The notes: a model not told the origin generated them from the letters alone. A DNA stretch of 64,000 nucleotides from Fumia sp045615345 (GCA_045615345.1 JAZLER010000032.1:1-64000), one strand, 5' to 3'; numbered from the stretch's first letter, positions 23,979 to 34,779 are shown. Program-made: numbers and translations.

Positions 23979-25151
23979 CTAATCAATTATCTTAATTTCG
24001 GTTTCATTGACAGCTTTTTCAATAAGCGGAGCAAAGTCAAATCTTGCTTCACCCTGTTCCACAAAATAAAGTTTCGGCTTTGTTCTTGGATGCTTCGGAG
24101 TAAATACAGTACAACAATCCTCATACGGAAGTATTGATGTTTCAAAAGTATCAATCTTATAGGCTATGTCGATAATTTCAGTTTTGTCCATACCGATAAG
24201 CGGTCTTAAAACCACAAGGTCGGTAGCAACATCGGTACAGTGAAGCGCATCAAGGGTCTGACTTGCAACCTGTGCCAGACTTTCACCCGTAACAAGTGCC
24301 CTGATTTCCTCTTTTTTGGCTAAAATCGTAGCAACTCTCATCATAATACGGCGCATTATAATGGTAAAAAGTTCTTCGGGGCAATGTTCCTTTATAGCTT
24401 CCTGAATTTCGGTAAAAGGAACGCAGTAAAATTTGATTTTACCTGTATAAGCTGTAAGTTTTTCGCAAAGCGTTTCAACTTTCTGCAAAGCGCGGTCACT
24501 TGTGTAGGGCGGGCTCACAAAATGCACGGCAGAAAGTGCAAGTCCTCTTTTTGCCATCATATAAGCGGCAACGGGGCTGTCCAGACCACCGGAGATAAGA
24601 ATCATCGCTCTGCCACTTGAAGATACAGGCATACCGCCTGCACCCGGGATTTTCCCTGCGTGGATATAAGCACCGAAATCCCTTATCTCAACCATAACGG
24701 TGACATCGGGATTATGCACATCAACTTTAAGGTGATGAAAACGGCTGAGTATTGCACCGCCGACCTCGGCTGAAATCTGCAAAGAAGTAAGCGGGAAACG
24801 CTTGTCTGCGCGTTTTGACTCAACTTTAAAAGTCTTAGCACCCTCAAGTGCTTCTTCGACATAATCAGCAACCACCGACTTTATTGCATCCATATCCTTT
24901 TCGACAACAAGCGCTCTCGAAATCATAGCAATGCCGAAAATTTTCTGCAAACGGCAGATAGCTTCATCAAAATCAAAATTTTCGCAGTCGGCAGGCTCAA
25001 AATATATAGTAGACTGAGCCTTTTTAATTTTAAAATCGCCTAAATCCTTAAGGCGCCAACGGATATTTCTGATAAGAATATCTTCAAAGTTACCACGGTT
25101 TAACCCCTTAAGAGCGATTTCACCGTTTTTAATCAAAATTAATTCTTTCAT
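23979..25151 (-). CDS. thiI: tRNA 4-thiouridine synthase ThiI
   Basis: A 390-residue sulfur transferase. It has an N-terminal ferredoxin-like part, a THUMP domain at about 60-165, and a PP-loop ATPase (SGGLDSPVAAYM near 190). The enzyme makes s4U at position 8 of tRNAs and often supplies thiazole sulfur. It has no C-terminal rhodanese domain, as is usual in Firmicutes, so sulfur comes from the cysteine desulfurase encoded 15 bases upstream. EDCCTVFTPKHP near the end holds the Cys pair that may take part. Confidence 0.93.
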   Translation of the reverse strand: MKELILIKNGEIALKGLNRGNFEDILIRNIRWRLKDLGDFKIKKAQSTIYFEPADCENFDFDEAICRLQKIFGIAMISRALVVEKDMDAIKSVVADYVEEALEGAKTFKVESKRADKRFPLTSLQISAEVGGAILSRFHHLKVDVHNPDVTVMVEIRDFGAYIHAGKIPGAGGMPVSSSGRAMILISGGLDSPVAAYMMAKRGLALSAVHFVSPPYTSDRALQKVETLCEKLTAYTGKIKFYCVPFTEIQEAIKEHCPEELFTIIMRRIMMRVATILAKKEEIRALVTGESLAQVASQTLDALHCTDVATDLVVLRPLIGMDKTEIIDIAYKIDTFETSILPYEDCCTVFTPKHPRTKPKLYFVEQGEARFDFAPLIEKAVNETEIKIID

Positions 25152-25165
25152 CTGGCGTATCCTTT

Positions 25166-26305
25166 CTATTTTATAACCGATTTAAATCGTTTGATTCCCT
25201 GTTTTAATACATCGATAAAGATATCGAGTTCTTCTTTTGTTGTGTCTTTTGAAAAACTTATCCTGAGCGCCGATTTCACCCTTTCATCGGAAACTCCGGC
25301 GGATTTTAAAACTGTACTTTTCTCTCCCTTAGCGCAGGCAGAACCACTTGAAACATAGATTTCGCTCTGCTCTAAAAAGTGGAGCATTATCTCGGATGGA
25401 ATACCCGGTACTGAGATATTCAACACATGGTCTGATGCGTTTTCGGGAGAATTTATGACAATTTCATTTATATCCTTAAACGCATTTTTAAGATATCCGT
25501 TGCAGAATTTATAGTTTTCTGCTATTTCTTTGCTATGCTCACAGCAAAGCTTAACAGCAGCCTCAAGTCCTGCAATCATCGGGGTGGACTGAGTACCGCT
25601 TCTTAAATTCTTTTCCTGACCTCCGCCGTGAACAACAGGCTCAATACGCACGCCTTTTTTGATGTAAAGTCCACCGATACCTTTTGGCGCATAAATCTTG
25701 TGACCGCTGAAAGACACAAAATCGACATCAACTTTTTTAACATTCAAAGGGAATTTTGTAAATCCCTGGACAGCATCAATATGAATAAGCACATCGGGGC
25801 GTTTTTTACGAACCTTTTTTACAATTTCCTCATACGGAAAAACTGTACCAAGCTCGTTATTTACCATCATAAAGGTAAGTAAAACAGTATCGTCATCAAC
25901 AGCATTTACAAAGTCTTCAGCCAGAAAGTTACCATCCTTTTGCGGAGCAACTTTTTTAATTTTATAACCCTCTTTTTCAAAAAACGCCACAGCGTTTGAT
26001 ACAGACGGATGCTCTATGGTATCGGTAACAATGGTTTTACCTCCGCGTTTTCTGGCGTTTATGCCACCAAGAATAGCCATATTATTACTCTCGGTAGCAC
26101 CCGATGTGAAAATTATATTGTCCGCTTCGCAGTTTAAAACACCCGCAACAGTCTTTCGCGCCGAGGTTATCAAAGCTTCAGCTTCCATACCTTTTTTATG
26201 CAGGGAGGACGGGTTCCCGTAATCATCAGTCATAGCTTTCAAAGCTGCCTTAACCGCTTCATCGCACACTTTTGTTGTAGCGCAGTTATCAAGATATATT
26301 TCCAA
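25166..26305 (-). CDS. iscS: cysteine desulfurase (IscS/NifS family)
   Basis: A 379-residue PLP enzyme that takes sulfur from cysteine. The PLP lysine is in SGHKIYAPKG, and the sulfur-carrying Cys in SSGSACAKGEKS. The gene starts with TTG at 26305, eight bases after AAGGAGG; no ATG fits in that frame. It stands first in the iscS-thiI pair, so its main client is probably ThiI. Other desulfurases for Fe-S assembly may lie elsewhere. Confidence 0.92.
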   Translation of the reverse strand: MEIYLDNCATTKVCDEAVKAALKAMTDDYGNPSSLHKKGMEAEALITSARKTVAGVLNCEADNIIFTSGATESNNMAILGGINARKRGGKTIVTDTIEHPSVSNAVAFFEKEGYKIKKVAPQKDGNFLAEDFVNAVDDDTVLLTFMMVNNELGTVFPYEEIVKKVRKKRPDVLIHIDAVQGFTKFPLNVKKVDVDFVSFSGHKIYAPKGIGGLYIKKGVRIEPVVHGGGQEKNLRSGTQSTPMIAGLEAAVKLCCEHSKEIAENYKFCNGYLKNAFKDINEIVINSPENASDHVLNISVPGIPSEIMLHFLEQSEIYVSSGSACAKGEKSTVLKSAGVSDERVKSALRISFSKDTTKEELDIFIDVLKQGIKRFKSVIK

Positions 26306-26398
26306 ACCAATGCCCTCCTTTCAAAATTTAACGCATAATCAAATTAATTATACTACATCTTTTGAAAAAATACCATACTTTTTTAAAAAATATCACAA

Positions 26399-26427
26399 TT
26401 TACAATACCCATTTATTGTGATATAAT
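26399..26427 (+). promoter_or_regulatory. promoter of radC
   Basis: TTTACA at 26399-26404 and TATAAT at 26422-26427, 17-base spacer. Confidence 0.75.
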
Positions 26428-26457
26428 AACTGTAATACTCAAAAAAGGATGAAAGCA

Positions 26458-27240
26458 ATGGCAAAACTCAGTGATTTACAGAATTTTTACAGCAAAAACA
26501 AATCAAATAAAGAAGAAAATCCTCACGCAGGACACAGGATGAGGCTTAAGGAGCGTTTTGTAAAAGAAGGAAATCTTGACAACTTTGAGCTTCATAACAT
26601 CCTCGAACTTCTCTTGTTTTTCGGCGTTCCGCAAAAGGATACAAATCCGTTGGCACACGAGCTTATCCGCACTTTCGGCGGTTTTGATAAAGTTTTCAAA
26701 GCCCCTTTAAGACAGCTTGCTTCAGTAAAGGGTATGACAAGAAATGCCGCAGTACTCATAAAACTTATCCCCGAAATATACAGAAAATATCTTGAAGAAA
26801 GTACCGAACCGGAAGAATTTCTCAACTCTACCGACAAACTCAAAGAATATCTTTTGCCGAAATTTGCAGGACTTACAAAGGAAACGGTATACCTTTTGTG
26901 TCTGGACCATAAATTCAAGCTTTTAAAGGAAAAAGCCATAGGCAAAGGAAACGAAAGCACTTCTTCTGTTGATATGAGGGAAATAGTTGAAACCGCATTG
27001 CAGTGTAATGCAAAAATAGTGGTACTTGCGCACAACCACCCCGATGGTTCAAAAATGCCTTCTCTTTCCGATAAGGAAACAACCCGCAGACTTGACGAAA
27101 TTCTCACAAGCCTCAGAATTAATCTGGTAGACCACTTCATTATTGCAGACAATGAAGCTGTTTCAATGGTTGAGCTCGGATTTTTAGCGACAAACAGTAT
27201 AATCAATATGCCTATTGAGGGCATTCAGTTTATTAAATAA
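26458..27240 (+). CDS. radC: RadC family JAMM-domain protein
   Basis: A 260-residue protein. An N-terminal helix-hairpin-helix-like region (about 30-110) precedes a JAMM/MPN domain with the zinc motif AHNHPDGSKMPSLSD. The ATG at 26458 is preferred because AAGGATG lies at correct distance; an ATG nine bases upstream abuts the purine run. RadC was named for DNA repair, but its role is still unclear. Single gene with its own promoter and terminator. Confidence 0.9.
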   Translation: MAKLSDLQNFYSKNKSNKEENPHAGHRMRLKERFVKEGNLDNFELHNILELLLFFGVPQKDTNPLAHELIRTFGGFDKVFKAPLRQLASVKGMTRNAAVLIKLIPEIYRKYLEESTEPEEFLNSTDKLKEYLLPKFAGLTKETVYLLCLDHKFKLLKEKAIGKGNESTSSVDMREIVETALQCNAKIVVLAHNHPDGSKMPSLSDKETTRRLDEILTSLRINLVDHFIIADNEAVSMVELGFLATNSIINMPIEGIQFIK

Positions 27241-27241
27241 C

Positions 27242-27275
27242 AAAAGGTCTGAATTCAAACGAATTCAGACCTTTT
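27242..27275. terminator. bidirectional terminator
   Basis: A 15-bp stem (AAAAGGTCTGAATTC with GAATTCAGACCTTTT) between the convergent radC and GH2 genes. Confidence 0.92.
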
Positions 27276-27278
27276 TAA

Positions 27279-29801
27279 TTAATCCCAGTCGGTCATCCAA
27301 TGTCCGAAGTGCATCATTGACACATCAGGGCAAAAGTCAAACTCAACAGTAATGGTTCTCGTTTCACCTTTTGTCATATCAAAATAGTTGTCAGAATATA
27401 TCGGATGAACGCTTCTGTCTTTGTAAGCAATATGGAAAAAGCGGATAAAGCTTTTAGCGTCTACTTTTATTGTCATCTTCCACTTGTCACAAACCTCTGA
27501 AACTTCAGCAGATACTTCAAACTCAGGTTCCGGATAAGGGAGCTCATGCCAACCGTTCGGGAAATATATCACTCTTGGCAGCCCCTCAACATCAAGATAA
27601 TAAAAATCAGCATTTTTATCAAGCTCTGACTTTTCAATCTGTGATATAACAACAGTTTCCCCAACTTTAGCTTTAAATGATGCAGATGAGCTGTTAAGGA
27701 TAGTTCCGTCAAATTTCTGCTCACCAAATACAGCAGCACCTTCAAATTCGTTTGTAGTCTGGTTACTTATCGCAACATACAAAATGCCCTTGCGTTCAAA
27801 CAGTATCGGTGAAACAGGTGCGCATGCGCGTTTTGCAGAATAATATGAAGGTTTCGGCACCTTGTCATAAGGAATGATTGACCAGTTCGAAGTAGGAGCA
27901 CAATCGTTATACATCCACATCAGCGTTCCACCATTATCGGGGTGGTCAAAACGAGCCGAATCAAACTCTGCACGCATCATTTCAACATGGGTTGCCTGAC
28001 CGTGCTTTACAAACTTCTGCAAAGAATCAATTTCGCCGATAGTAGCTCCTGCAATCCACATAGTCTGCAGATAATGAGGAAGTTTCGCATGTCCCAGGTT
28101 TATTCTGTAACTCCAAATATCGTTTGGTGGCCAGTGATTCTTTTCGGAAAACATCCCCTTAATCATATGTACACTGCAAGGACCCTGAATACAAAATTCC
28201 GAATCGAAAGAACAAGCCTGATCGAAATGTTTTCGCCAGTCGGCATAGTTTTCATTTGTTTCAAACAAAGAATACTTCCAGCAAGAAATATGACAGTTAC
28301 CAGAGGTCGGGTCGTTACCGACATCAGCAAGAGATATGGGGCTAGCCTGGATATAAGGTGTATCGGGAGATAATTTTGCAGTAAACCCACGAAGCCATAC
28401 ATCAAAAAGTTCGGTGTCTATCTTACCTCTGTCAAAAAGTACTACGCTTTCAATCTGTGCCGTGTCATCATTTTGCATATTGGCATTTACTATGTCGATT
28501 GTTATATCGTTGTCCTGGCGCCAGAGAATATCGCGCTGATATCTCCATGAGTTTATGTTTTCGTTGCATCCGCACCACAAACAAACAGACGGATGAAGTC
28601 TTAAACGCCTTAACTGATAGTCTGCTTCTTTCTGAATCTCATCGTGGAGGTCAACTATCGGATATACATGGGATTCATACATAAAATCCTGCCATATCAT
28701 AATACCATACTCATCGCACAGTTCATAAAAACGCTCGTGTTCGTAAAGTCCACCGCCCCACACTCTGAGCATAGTGAAGTTAGCTTCCTTTGCCATACGG
28801 AGATAGTAATCGTAGTCTTCATCTTTGATACAACCGGGCCATTTTTCCATAGGAACCCAGTTACCGCCCTTACAGAACACATAAACTCCGTTTACCGACA
28901 AGCCAAAGGAATACCCGTTTTCAGGGTTCTTTGAAAAAGGTTCTTCAACCTTTTTGATTTCCCTGATACCAAAACGACCTTTTTTAACATCACGGCATTT
29001 GCCTTTGATAATGAGTTTTGCTTCCCAATTATAAAGCGGTTGCTCACCATATCCGTTAGGATACCAAAGCTTCGGATTTTCTATATTGACAGTTCTTAAT
29101 ATGCGTCTGTTATCAAGTTCTATGATATGCTTTGTTTTTTCGCCATTGTCATCAACAGTAAGCTCGATATAATCACCATTCACATAAGACGGATCACTTA
29201 TTTCAAACAAAAAGTCAACTCTGCCCGAAACAAAAGGTCTTACATTATAGTTAATAATTTCATACTCGGTATCACATTCGATGTAAATATCTGCACCTAT
29301 TCCCATAGAAGGCAAAGGCAAAGCCCAGTCCATAGCGCAGTTAAACTGCGTTCTGCGAAGTTTAGCACGGGTATTCCACCACGGCATAAGCTCATCGTCA
29401 TCGCGTTCGCCAAACTCTGCAATAGGATAAAAGAGCATACGAAGTGTGTTCTCGCCATCCAGAAGTTTTTCTGTAACATCAAAAATATGAGGTCTGAAAA
29501 CATTTTCAATTTTACCAAGTTCCTCTTCGTTCAAAAAGACAGTGCAAGCACCATCAATGCGGTCAAAATGAAGTCTTGTCTGTCCCGAAATCTTGCCCGG
29601 AGTAAAGATTGTGGTATATTCCCACCTATGGTCGGAAACATAATACGCTTTTCTTGCGTTATCCTCAATATCAGGGTCAGGAATAAGCCCTGCTTTAAAC
29701 AAATCATTATGTATGTCACCGGGAACAGTAGCTTTGATTTTATCTCCATTTTCTGTTACATCTCTTAAAAACCATTCGGATTTTATGGCTTCTCTGTACA
29801 T
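27279..29801 (-). CDS. GH2 family beta-mannosidase-like enzyme
   Basis: An 840-residue glycoside hydrolase without signal peptide, so intracellular. The N-terminal jelly-roll domain (VPGDIHNDLFKAGLIPDPDIEDN) is typical of GH2 exo-beta-mannosidases. The acid/base Glu is in GCNENINSWRY and the nucleophile Glu in SEFCIQGPCS. It probably releases mannose from short beta-mannan or N-glycan core fragments; exo-glucosaminidase is a less likely alternative. It stands alone with its own promoter and fits the sugar-handling genes earlier in the window. Confidence 0.85.
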   Translation of the reverse strand: MYREAIKSEWFLRDVTENGDKIKATVPGDIHNDLFKAGLIPDPDIEDNARKAYYVSDHRWEYTTIFTPGKISGQTRLHFDRIDGACTVFLNEEELGKIENVFRPHIFDVTEKLLDGENTLRMLFYPIAEFGERDDDELMPWWNTRAKLRRTQFNCAMDWALPLPSMGIGADIYIECDTEYEIINYNVRPFVSGRVDFLFEISDPSYVNGDYIELTVDDNGEKTKHIIELDNRRILRTVNIENPKLWYPNGYGEQPLYNWEAKLIIKGKCRDVKKGRFGIREIKKVEEPFSKNPENGYSFGLSVNGVYVFCKGGNWVPMEKWPGCIKDEDYDYYLRMAKEANFTMLRVWGGGLYEHERFYELCDEYGIMIWQDFMYESHVYPIVDLHDEIQKEADYQLRRLRLHPSVCLWCGCNENINSWRYQRDILWRQDNDITIDIVNANMQNDDTAQIESVVLFDRGKIDTELFDVWLRGFTAKLSPDTPYIQASPISLADVGNDPTSGNCHISCWKYSLFETNENYADWRKHFDQACSFDSEFCIQGPCSVHMIKGMFSEKNHWPPNDIWSYRINLGHAKLPHYLQTMWIAGATIGEIDSLQKFVKHGQATHVEMMRAEFDSARFDHPDNGGTLMWMYNDCAPTSNWSIIPYDKVPKPSYYSAKRACAPVSPILFERKGILYVAISNQTTNEFEGAAVFGEQKFDGTILNSSSASFKAKVGETVVISQIEKSELDKNADFYYLDVEGLPRVIYFPNGWHELPYPEPEFEVSAEVSEVCDKWKMTIKVDAKSFIRFFHIAYKDRSVHPIYSDNYFDMTKGETRTITVEFDFCPDVSMMHFGHWMTDWD

Positions 29802-29832
29802 AAAATTATCTCCTTTTGCAAAATTTAATTAT

Positions 29833-29860
29833 ATTATATATCTTTGAAAACATTTTTCAA
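29833..29860 (-). promoter_or_regulatory. promoter of GH2 gene
   Basis: Leftward TTGAAA (29860-29855) and TATAAT (29838-29833), 16-base spacer. Confidence 0.65.
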
Positions 29861-29932
29861 TAGACAAAAACCAACTTGAAAGATTTTGCAACTCTTTTAG
29901 CCTTTAAGAAAAAAATATGTCAAAATCTTCGA

Positions 29933-29961
29933 TTTACTTATTAAATTATTTGTGTTACAAT
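29933..29961 (+). promoter_or_regulatory. promoter of uvrB-uvrA
   Basis: TTTACT at 29933-29938 and TACAAT at 29956-29961 with 17 bases between. Confidence 0.62.
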
Positions 29962-29990
29962 ATATTTGTTGAAGAAATGAGGTGAACAGG

Positions 29991-31955
29991 ATGGATAAAT
30001 TTATTTTACATTCAGATTACAAGCCAATGGGCGACCAGCCGAAGGCAATCGAAAGCCTTGCAAACGGCATTTTAAAAGGCGACCGCGCCCAGACTTTACT
30101 CGGTGTCACAGGTTCAGGCAAAACTTTTACTATGGCTAATGTTATCGCAAAAGTTAACAAACCCACTCTTGTTCTCGCTCATAACAAAACCCTTGCGGCA
30201 CAGCTCTGCACCGAATTCCGTGAATTCTTCCCCGAAAATGCGGTAGAATATTTTGTTTCCTATTACGATTACTATCAGCCCGAAGCATATATCCCCGGCA
30301 CTGATACCTATATCGAAAAGGACAGCTCGATAAACGATGAAATCGACAAATTAAGGCACTCGGCAACCTGTGCTTTAGCTGAACGCAACGATGTTATTAT
30401 CGTTGCATCTGTTTCCTGTATTTACTCCCTCGGAAGCCCCATTGACTACCGCAGTATGGTAATTTCCCTGAGAACGGGAATGGAGATAGAACGCGATGAA
30501 CTTTTAAGGCGTTTAGTTGATATCCAGTACGACAGAAACGATATAAATTTCATAAGAAATAAATTCAGGGTGCGTGGGGATACTGTCGAAATCTTCCCTG
30601 CAGGCAGTGGTGACACCGCTGTAAGAGTTGAATTCTTCGGCGATGAAATTGACAGAATTTCCGAGATAAACCCATTAACGGGCGAAGTTAAGAATAACAT
30701 TTCCCATATTGCAATTTTCCCTGCATCTCACTTCATCACCCCTTATGAAAAGATGAAAAAAGCAATAGAAGAAATCGAGCTTGAGATGATAGACAGGGTG
30801 AAATTCTTCAAGGAAAGAGAGATGCTTTTGGAAGCACAGCGCATCGAACAGCGAACAAAATACGATATAGAAATGCTCGAGGAAATCGGATTTTGCAAGG
30901 GCATTGAGAACTATTCAAGGGTTCTTTCTGGCAGAAAACCGGGAAGCACACCTTATACCCTACTTGACCATTTCGGTGGCGATTTTTTAATGTTTATAGA
31001 CGAGTCCCATGTTACAGTACCACAGGTCAGGGGAATGTATTTCGGCGACCGCGCAAGAAAAGAAACTCTTGTAGAGTACGGCTTCCGTTTGCCGTCCGCT
31101 TTTGACAACAGACCTCTTAATTTCAGCGAATTCACCGATAAAATCAATCAGGTGATTTTCGTTTCCGCAACCCCTGCGGAGTACGAAAAGGAACAAAGCG
31201 TAAATATTGCAGAGCAGGTAATCCGTCCCACTGGGCTTGTTGACCCCGAAGTAATCGTAAAACCTGTCGAAGGACAGATTGATGACCTTCTCTTTGAAAT
31301 AAACCTCCGCGTGGAAAAAAGAGAAAGAGTACTCGTCACAACCCTCACAAAGAAAATGGCGGAGGACTTAACCTCTTACCTTGAAGATATGGGCGTAAAG
31401 GTAAGGTATATGCACCACGATATTGACACCATCGAGCGTATGGAAATTGTAAGAGACCTGCGCCTTGGAAAATTCGATGTCTTAGTTGGTATCAACCTTT
31501 TGCGTGAAGGCCTTGATATTCCCGAAGTAAGCCTTGTTGCAATTTTAGATGCCGACAAGGAAGGATTTTTAAGGAGTGAAACCTCACTGGTGCAGACAAT
31601 AGGTCGTGCCGCACGAAACTCAGAAGGTAAGGTAATTATGTACGCCGACTCGGTAACAGGCTCGATGGAGCGCGCTATAATCGAAACAAACCGCCGCCGT
31701 GAAATCCAAATGGCATATAATAAGGAACACGGCATCACGCCGAAAACCATCATAAAATCGGTTGCTGAAATCCTTGAAATTTCCGAAAAGGATACCATTG
31801 ACAAAAAAGGCAAACGCTTATCGGACGCCGAAAAGCAAAAGCTCATAAAAGCGCTTACAGCCGAGATGAAACAGGCGGCAAAACTGCTTGAATTTGAACA
31901 GGCGGCATTCCTGCGCGATAAGATAAATAAACTTAAAGAAGAATTGGAAGGTTAA
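29991..31955 (+). CDS. uvrB: excinuclease ABC subunit UvrB
   Basis: A 654-residue helicase-like subunit of nucleotide excision repair. Walker A is GVTGSGKTFTMANV, the beta-hairpin that inserts in damaged DNA is YYDYYQPEAYIP, and the C-terminal UVR motif is at about 615-650. The ATG at 29991 follows GAGGTGA; a GTG nine bases upstream overlaps that site. uvrA follows one base after its stop. Confidence 0.97.
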   Translation: MDKFILHSDYKPMGDQPKAIESLANGILKGDRAQTLLGVTGSGKTFTMANVIAKVNKPTLVLAHNKTLAAQLCTEFREFFPENAVEYFVSYYDYYQPEAYIPGTDTYIEKDSSINDEIDKLRHSATCALAERNDVIIVASVSCIYSLGSPIDYRSMVISLRTGMEIERDELLRRLVDIQYDRNDINFIRNKFRVRGDTVEIFPAGSGDTAVRVEFFGDEIDRISEINPLTGEVKNNISHIAIFPASHFITPYEKMKKAIEEIELEMIDRVKFFKEREMLLEAQRIEQRTKYDIEMLEEIGFCKGIENYSRVLSGRKPGSTPYTLLDHFGGDFLMFIDESHVTVPQVRGMYFGDRARKETLVEYGFRLPSAFDNRPLNFSEFTDKINQVIFVSATPAEYEKEQSVNIAEQVIRPTGLVDPEVIVKPVEGQIDDLLFEINLRVEKRERVLVTTLTKKMAEDLTSYLEDMGVKVRYMHHDIDTIERMEIVRDLRLGKFDVLVGINLLREGLDIPEVSLVAILDADKEGFLRSETSLVQTIGRAARNSEGKVIMYADSVTGSMERAIIETNRRREIQMAYNKEHGITPKTIIKSVAEILEISEKDTIDKKGKRLSDAEKQKLIKALTAEMKQAAKLLEFEQAAFLRDKINKLKEELEG

Positions 31956-31956
31956 T

Positions 31957-34779
31957 ATGGCTAACGATAAAATCATCATCAAAGGGGCAAGGGAACATAA
32001 CCTTAAAAATGTTGATGTCGAAATCCCGCGCGATAAGCTTGTAGTCCTGACAGGACTTTCGGGTTCGGGCAAATCATCTCTTGCTTTCGATACAATTTAT
32101 GCTGACGGTCAGAGAAGATATATGGAAAGTGTTTCTTCTTATGCCAGGCAGTTTTTGGGACAGATGGAAAAGCCCGATGTTGATTACATCGAAGGGCTTT
32201 CTCCCGCTATTTCAATCGACCAGAAAACCACCTCCAAAAACCCCCGTTCGACTGTCGGCACCGTAACAGAAATTTACGATTATTTAAGACTTTTATATGC
32301 AAGAATAGGTATCCCTCACTGTCCCGTCTGCGGAAAAGAAATCACTCAGCAGACAATAGACCAGATTGTGGATAAACTCCTATCACTTCCCGAAAAAACA
32401 AAAATACAGATTTTGGCCCCCGTTGTCCGTTCAAGAAAAGGCGAACACCAGAAAGAATTTGAATCAGCGAGGAAATCGGGTTTTGTAAGAGTGCGTGTTG
32501 ACGGAAACCTTTACGATTTGTCCGAGGAAATAAAACTTGATAAAAATATCAAGCACAGCATTGAAATCGTAGTGGACAGAATTGCAATAAACGAAAATAT
32601 AAAATCCCGTCTTACCGATTCGGTTGAAACAGCTCTTCACCTTTCGGGAGGGCTTGTAATTGCCGATGTTATTGACGGCGAAGAAATGCTTTTTTCACAA
32701 AATTACGCCTGCCCCGACCACGGAATTTCAATCGAAGAGCTTGTTCCGAGAATGTTCTCTTTCAACAACCCCATCGGTGCCTGTCCCACCTGTACAGGGC
32801 TTGGTACCTTTATGAAAGTGGACCCCGATATGATTATTCCTAATAAAAATCTTTCTATCCGTCAGGGTGCCGTTAAAGCAAGCGGATGGTACATCGGTGA
32901 CAGCGGAACTATTGCACAGATGTATTACGAGGCACTGGCAGAAGCCTATGGTTTCACCCTTGATACTCCCGTAAAGGATTTAACCAAAACACAGCTTGAT
33001 GTCATACTTTACGGAACAAAAGGCAAACGCATCCGTATGGTGCGTAAAAACGAATACGGCACGGGCACTTACGACACCGAATTTGAAGGAATTGTAAACA
33101 ACCTGGAACGCCGTTTCAGGGAAACCCAGTCAAGCTTTATAAGGGAAGAAATCTCACATGTTATGAGTTCTGTTCCCTGTCCCGACTGTAACGGTGAACG
33201 CTTGAAGAAAGAATTTCTCTCGGTTACTGTCGGTGATAAAAACATCAGCGATTTCTGTAAACTTTCGGTAAGCGATGCTCTGGATTTTATAAACAACATC
33301 ACCCTCACCGAAAAAGAAACTATGATAGCTTCTCAGGTTTTCAAGGAAATCAAAGAACGCCTCGGATTTTTACAGTCGGTGGGTCTTGAATACCTCACAC
33401 TTTCCCGTTCATCGGCAAGCCTTTCGGGCGGCGAAAGTCAGCGCATAAGACTTGCAACCCAGATAGGTTCTTCCCTTATGGGCGTACTTTATATCCTTGA
33501 CGAACCGAGTATCGGGCTTCATCAGCGTGATAACGATAAACTGCTCGCTACCTTAAAAAGGCTCCGCGACCTCGGCAACACCCTTATTGTTGTTGAACAC
33601 GATGAGGACACAATGCGCGAAGCCGATTATATCATTGATGTCGGCCCCAAAGCAGGGGTTCACGGCGGTGAAATTGTATGTGCAGGTTCGTTAAAAGACA
33701 TTATGAACTGTGAAAAATCCCTTACAGGTCAGTATCTTTCGGGTAAGAGGAAGATTGATGTTCCCAAAAAACGCCGTAAAGGAAATGGTGAAAGCCTTGT
33801 TATAAAAGGGGCTTGTGAAAACAACCTCAAAGACATCGATGTTGAAATTCCGCTTGGAACTTTCACTTGTGTTTCAGGTGTATCGGGGTCAGGTAAATCA
33901 AGCCTTGTAAACGAAATCCTCTACAAAGCACTTGCTCACGAAATGTCAAGTTCTAAAATCCGTCCCGGTAAGCATAAGGAAATCCTCGGAAAAGAGCATA
34001 TTGACAAGGTGATTGAAATCGACCAGTCCCCTATCGGCAGAACCCCGAGGTCCAACCCTGCAACCTATACAGGCGTTTTCACCGACATAAGAGAGCTTTT
34101 TGCTCAGACTCAGGAAGCTAAAATCAAAGGCTACACTGCAAGCCGTTTTTCCTTTAATGTAAAAGGTGGGCGCTGTGAAGCTTGTCAGGGTGACGGCATT
34201 TTGGAAATCGCAATGCACTTTTTACCCGATATTTATGTTCCCTGTGAAGTCTGCAAAGGCAAACGCTATAACAGAGAAACTTTAGAAGTGAAATACAAAG
34301 GGAAAAACATTCACGATGTCCTTGAAATGACAGTTGAAGAAGCACTTCACTTTTTTGATAACATCCCTAAAATCAAAAAACGCATCGAAACGCTTTACGA
34401 AGTGGGACTCGGATATATAACACTCGGTCAACCGGCAACCACTCTTTCAGGTGGCGAGGCACAGCGTGTAAAACTCGCAACCGAGCTTTCAAAAAGAAGT
34501 ACCGGCAAGACCATTTATATCCTTGATGAGCCTACAACAGGACTCCATTCTTACGATGTACACAAGCTTATCGATGTTTTGCAAAGGCTCGTTGAAGCAG
34601 GCAATACCGTAGTTGTAATCGAACACAACTTAGATGTGCTTAAGACTGCTGACCATATCATAGATTTAGGTCCCGAGGGTGGCAACAACGGCGGTACCGT
34701 AGTTGCAAAAGGCACACCCGAGGAAGTAGCGAAAGCAAAGGCATCCTATACAGGACAGTATTTAAAACCCTTACTTTGA
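31957..34779 (+). CDS. uvrA: excinuclease ABC subunit UvrA
   Basis: A 940-residue damage sensor with two ABC-type ATPase halves: Walker A GLSGSGKSSLAFD and GVSGSGKSSLVNE, signature LSGGE in both halves. Zinc-binding Cys pairs occur in CPVCG, CPDCNGERL, CEACQGDG and CEVCKG. It loads UvrB on lesions. Normal length. Transcribed with uvrB and closed by a terminator. Confidence 0.97.
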   Translation: MANDKIIIKGAREHNLKNVDVEIPRDKLVVLTGLSGSGKSSLAFDTIYADGQRRYMESVSSYARQFLGQMEKPDVDYIEGLSPAISIDQKTTSKNPRSTVGTVTEIYDYLRLLYARIGIPHCPVCGKEITQQTIDQIVDKLLSLPEKTKIQILAPVVRSRKGEHQKEFESARKSGFVRVRVDGNLYDLSEEIKLDKNIKHSIEIVVDRIAINENIKSRLTDSVETALHLSGGLVIADVIDGEEMLFSQNYACPDHGISIEELVPRMFSFNNPIGACPTCTGLGTFMKVDPDMIIPNKNLSIRQGAVKASGWYIGDSGTIAQMYYEALAEAYGFTLDTPVKDLTKTQLDVILYGTKGKRIRMVRKNEYGTGTYDTEFEGIVNNLERRFRETQSSFIREEISHVMSSVPCPDCNGERLKKEFLSVTVGDKNISDFCKLSVSDALDFINNITLTEKETMIASQVFKEIKERLGFLQSVGLEYLTLSRSSASLSGGESQRIRLATQIGSSLMGVLYILDEPSIGLHQRDNDKLLATLKRLRDLGNTLIVVEHDEDTMREADYIIDVGPKAGVHGGEIVCAGSLKDIMNCEKSLTGQYLSGKRKIDVPKKRRKGNGESLVIKGACENNLKDIDVEIPLGTFTCVSGVSGSGKSSLVNEILYKALAHEMSSSKIRPGKHKEILGKEHIDKVIEIDQSPIGRTPRSNPATYTGVFTDIRELFAQTQEAKIKGYTASRFSFNVKGGRCEACQGDGILEIAMHFLPDIYVPCEVCKGKRYNRETLEVKYKGKNIHDVLEMTVEEALHFFDNIPKIKKRIETLYEVGLGYITLGQPATTLSGGEAQRVKLATELSKRSTGKTIYILDEPTTGLHSYDVHKLIDVLQRLVEAGNTVVVIEHNLDVLKTADHIIDLGPEGGNNGGTVVAKGTPEEVAKAKASYTGQYLKPLL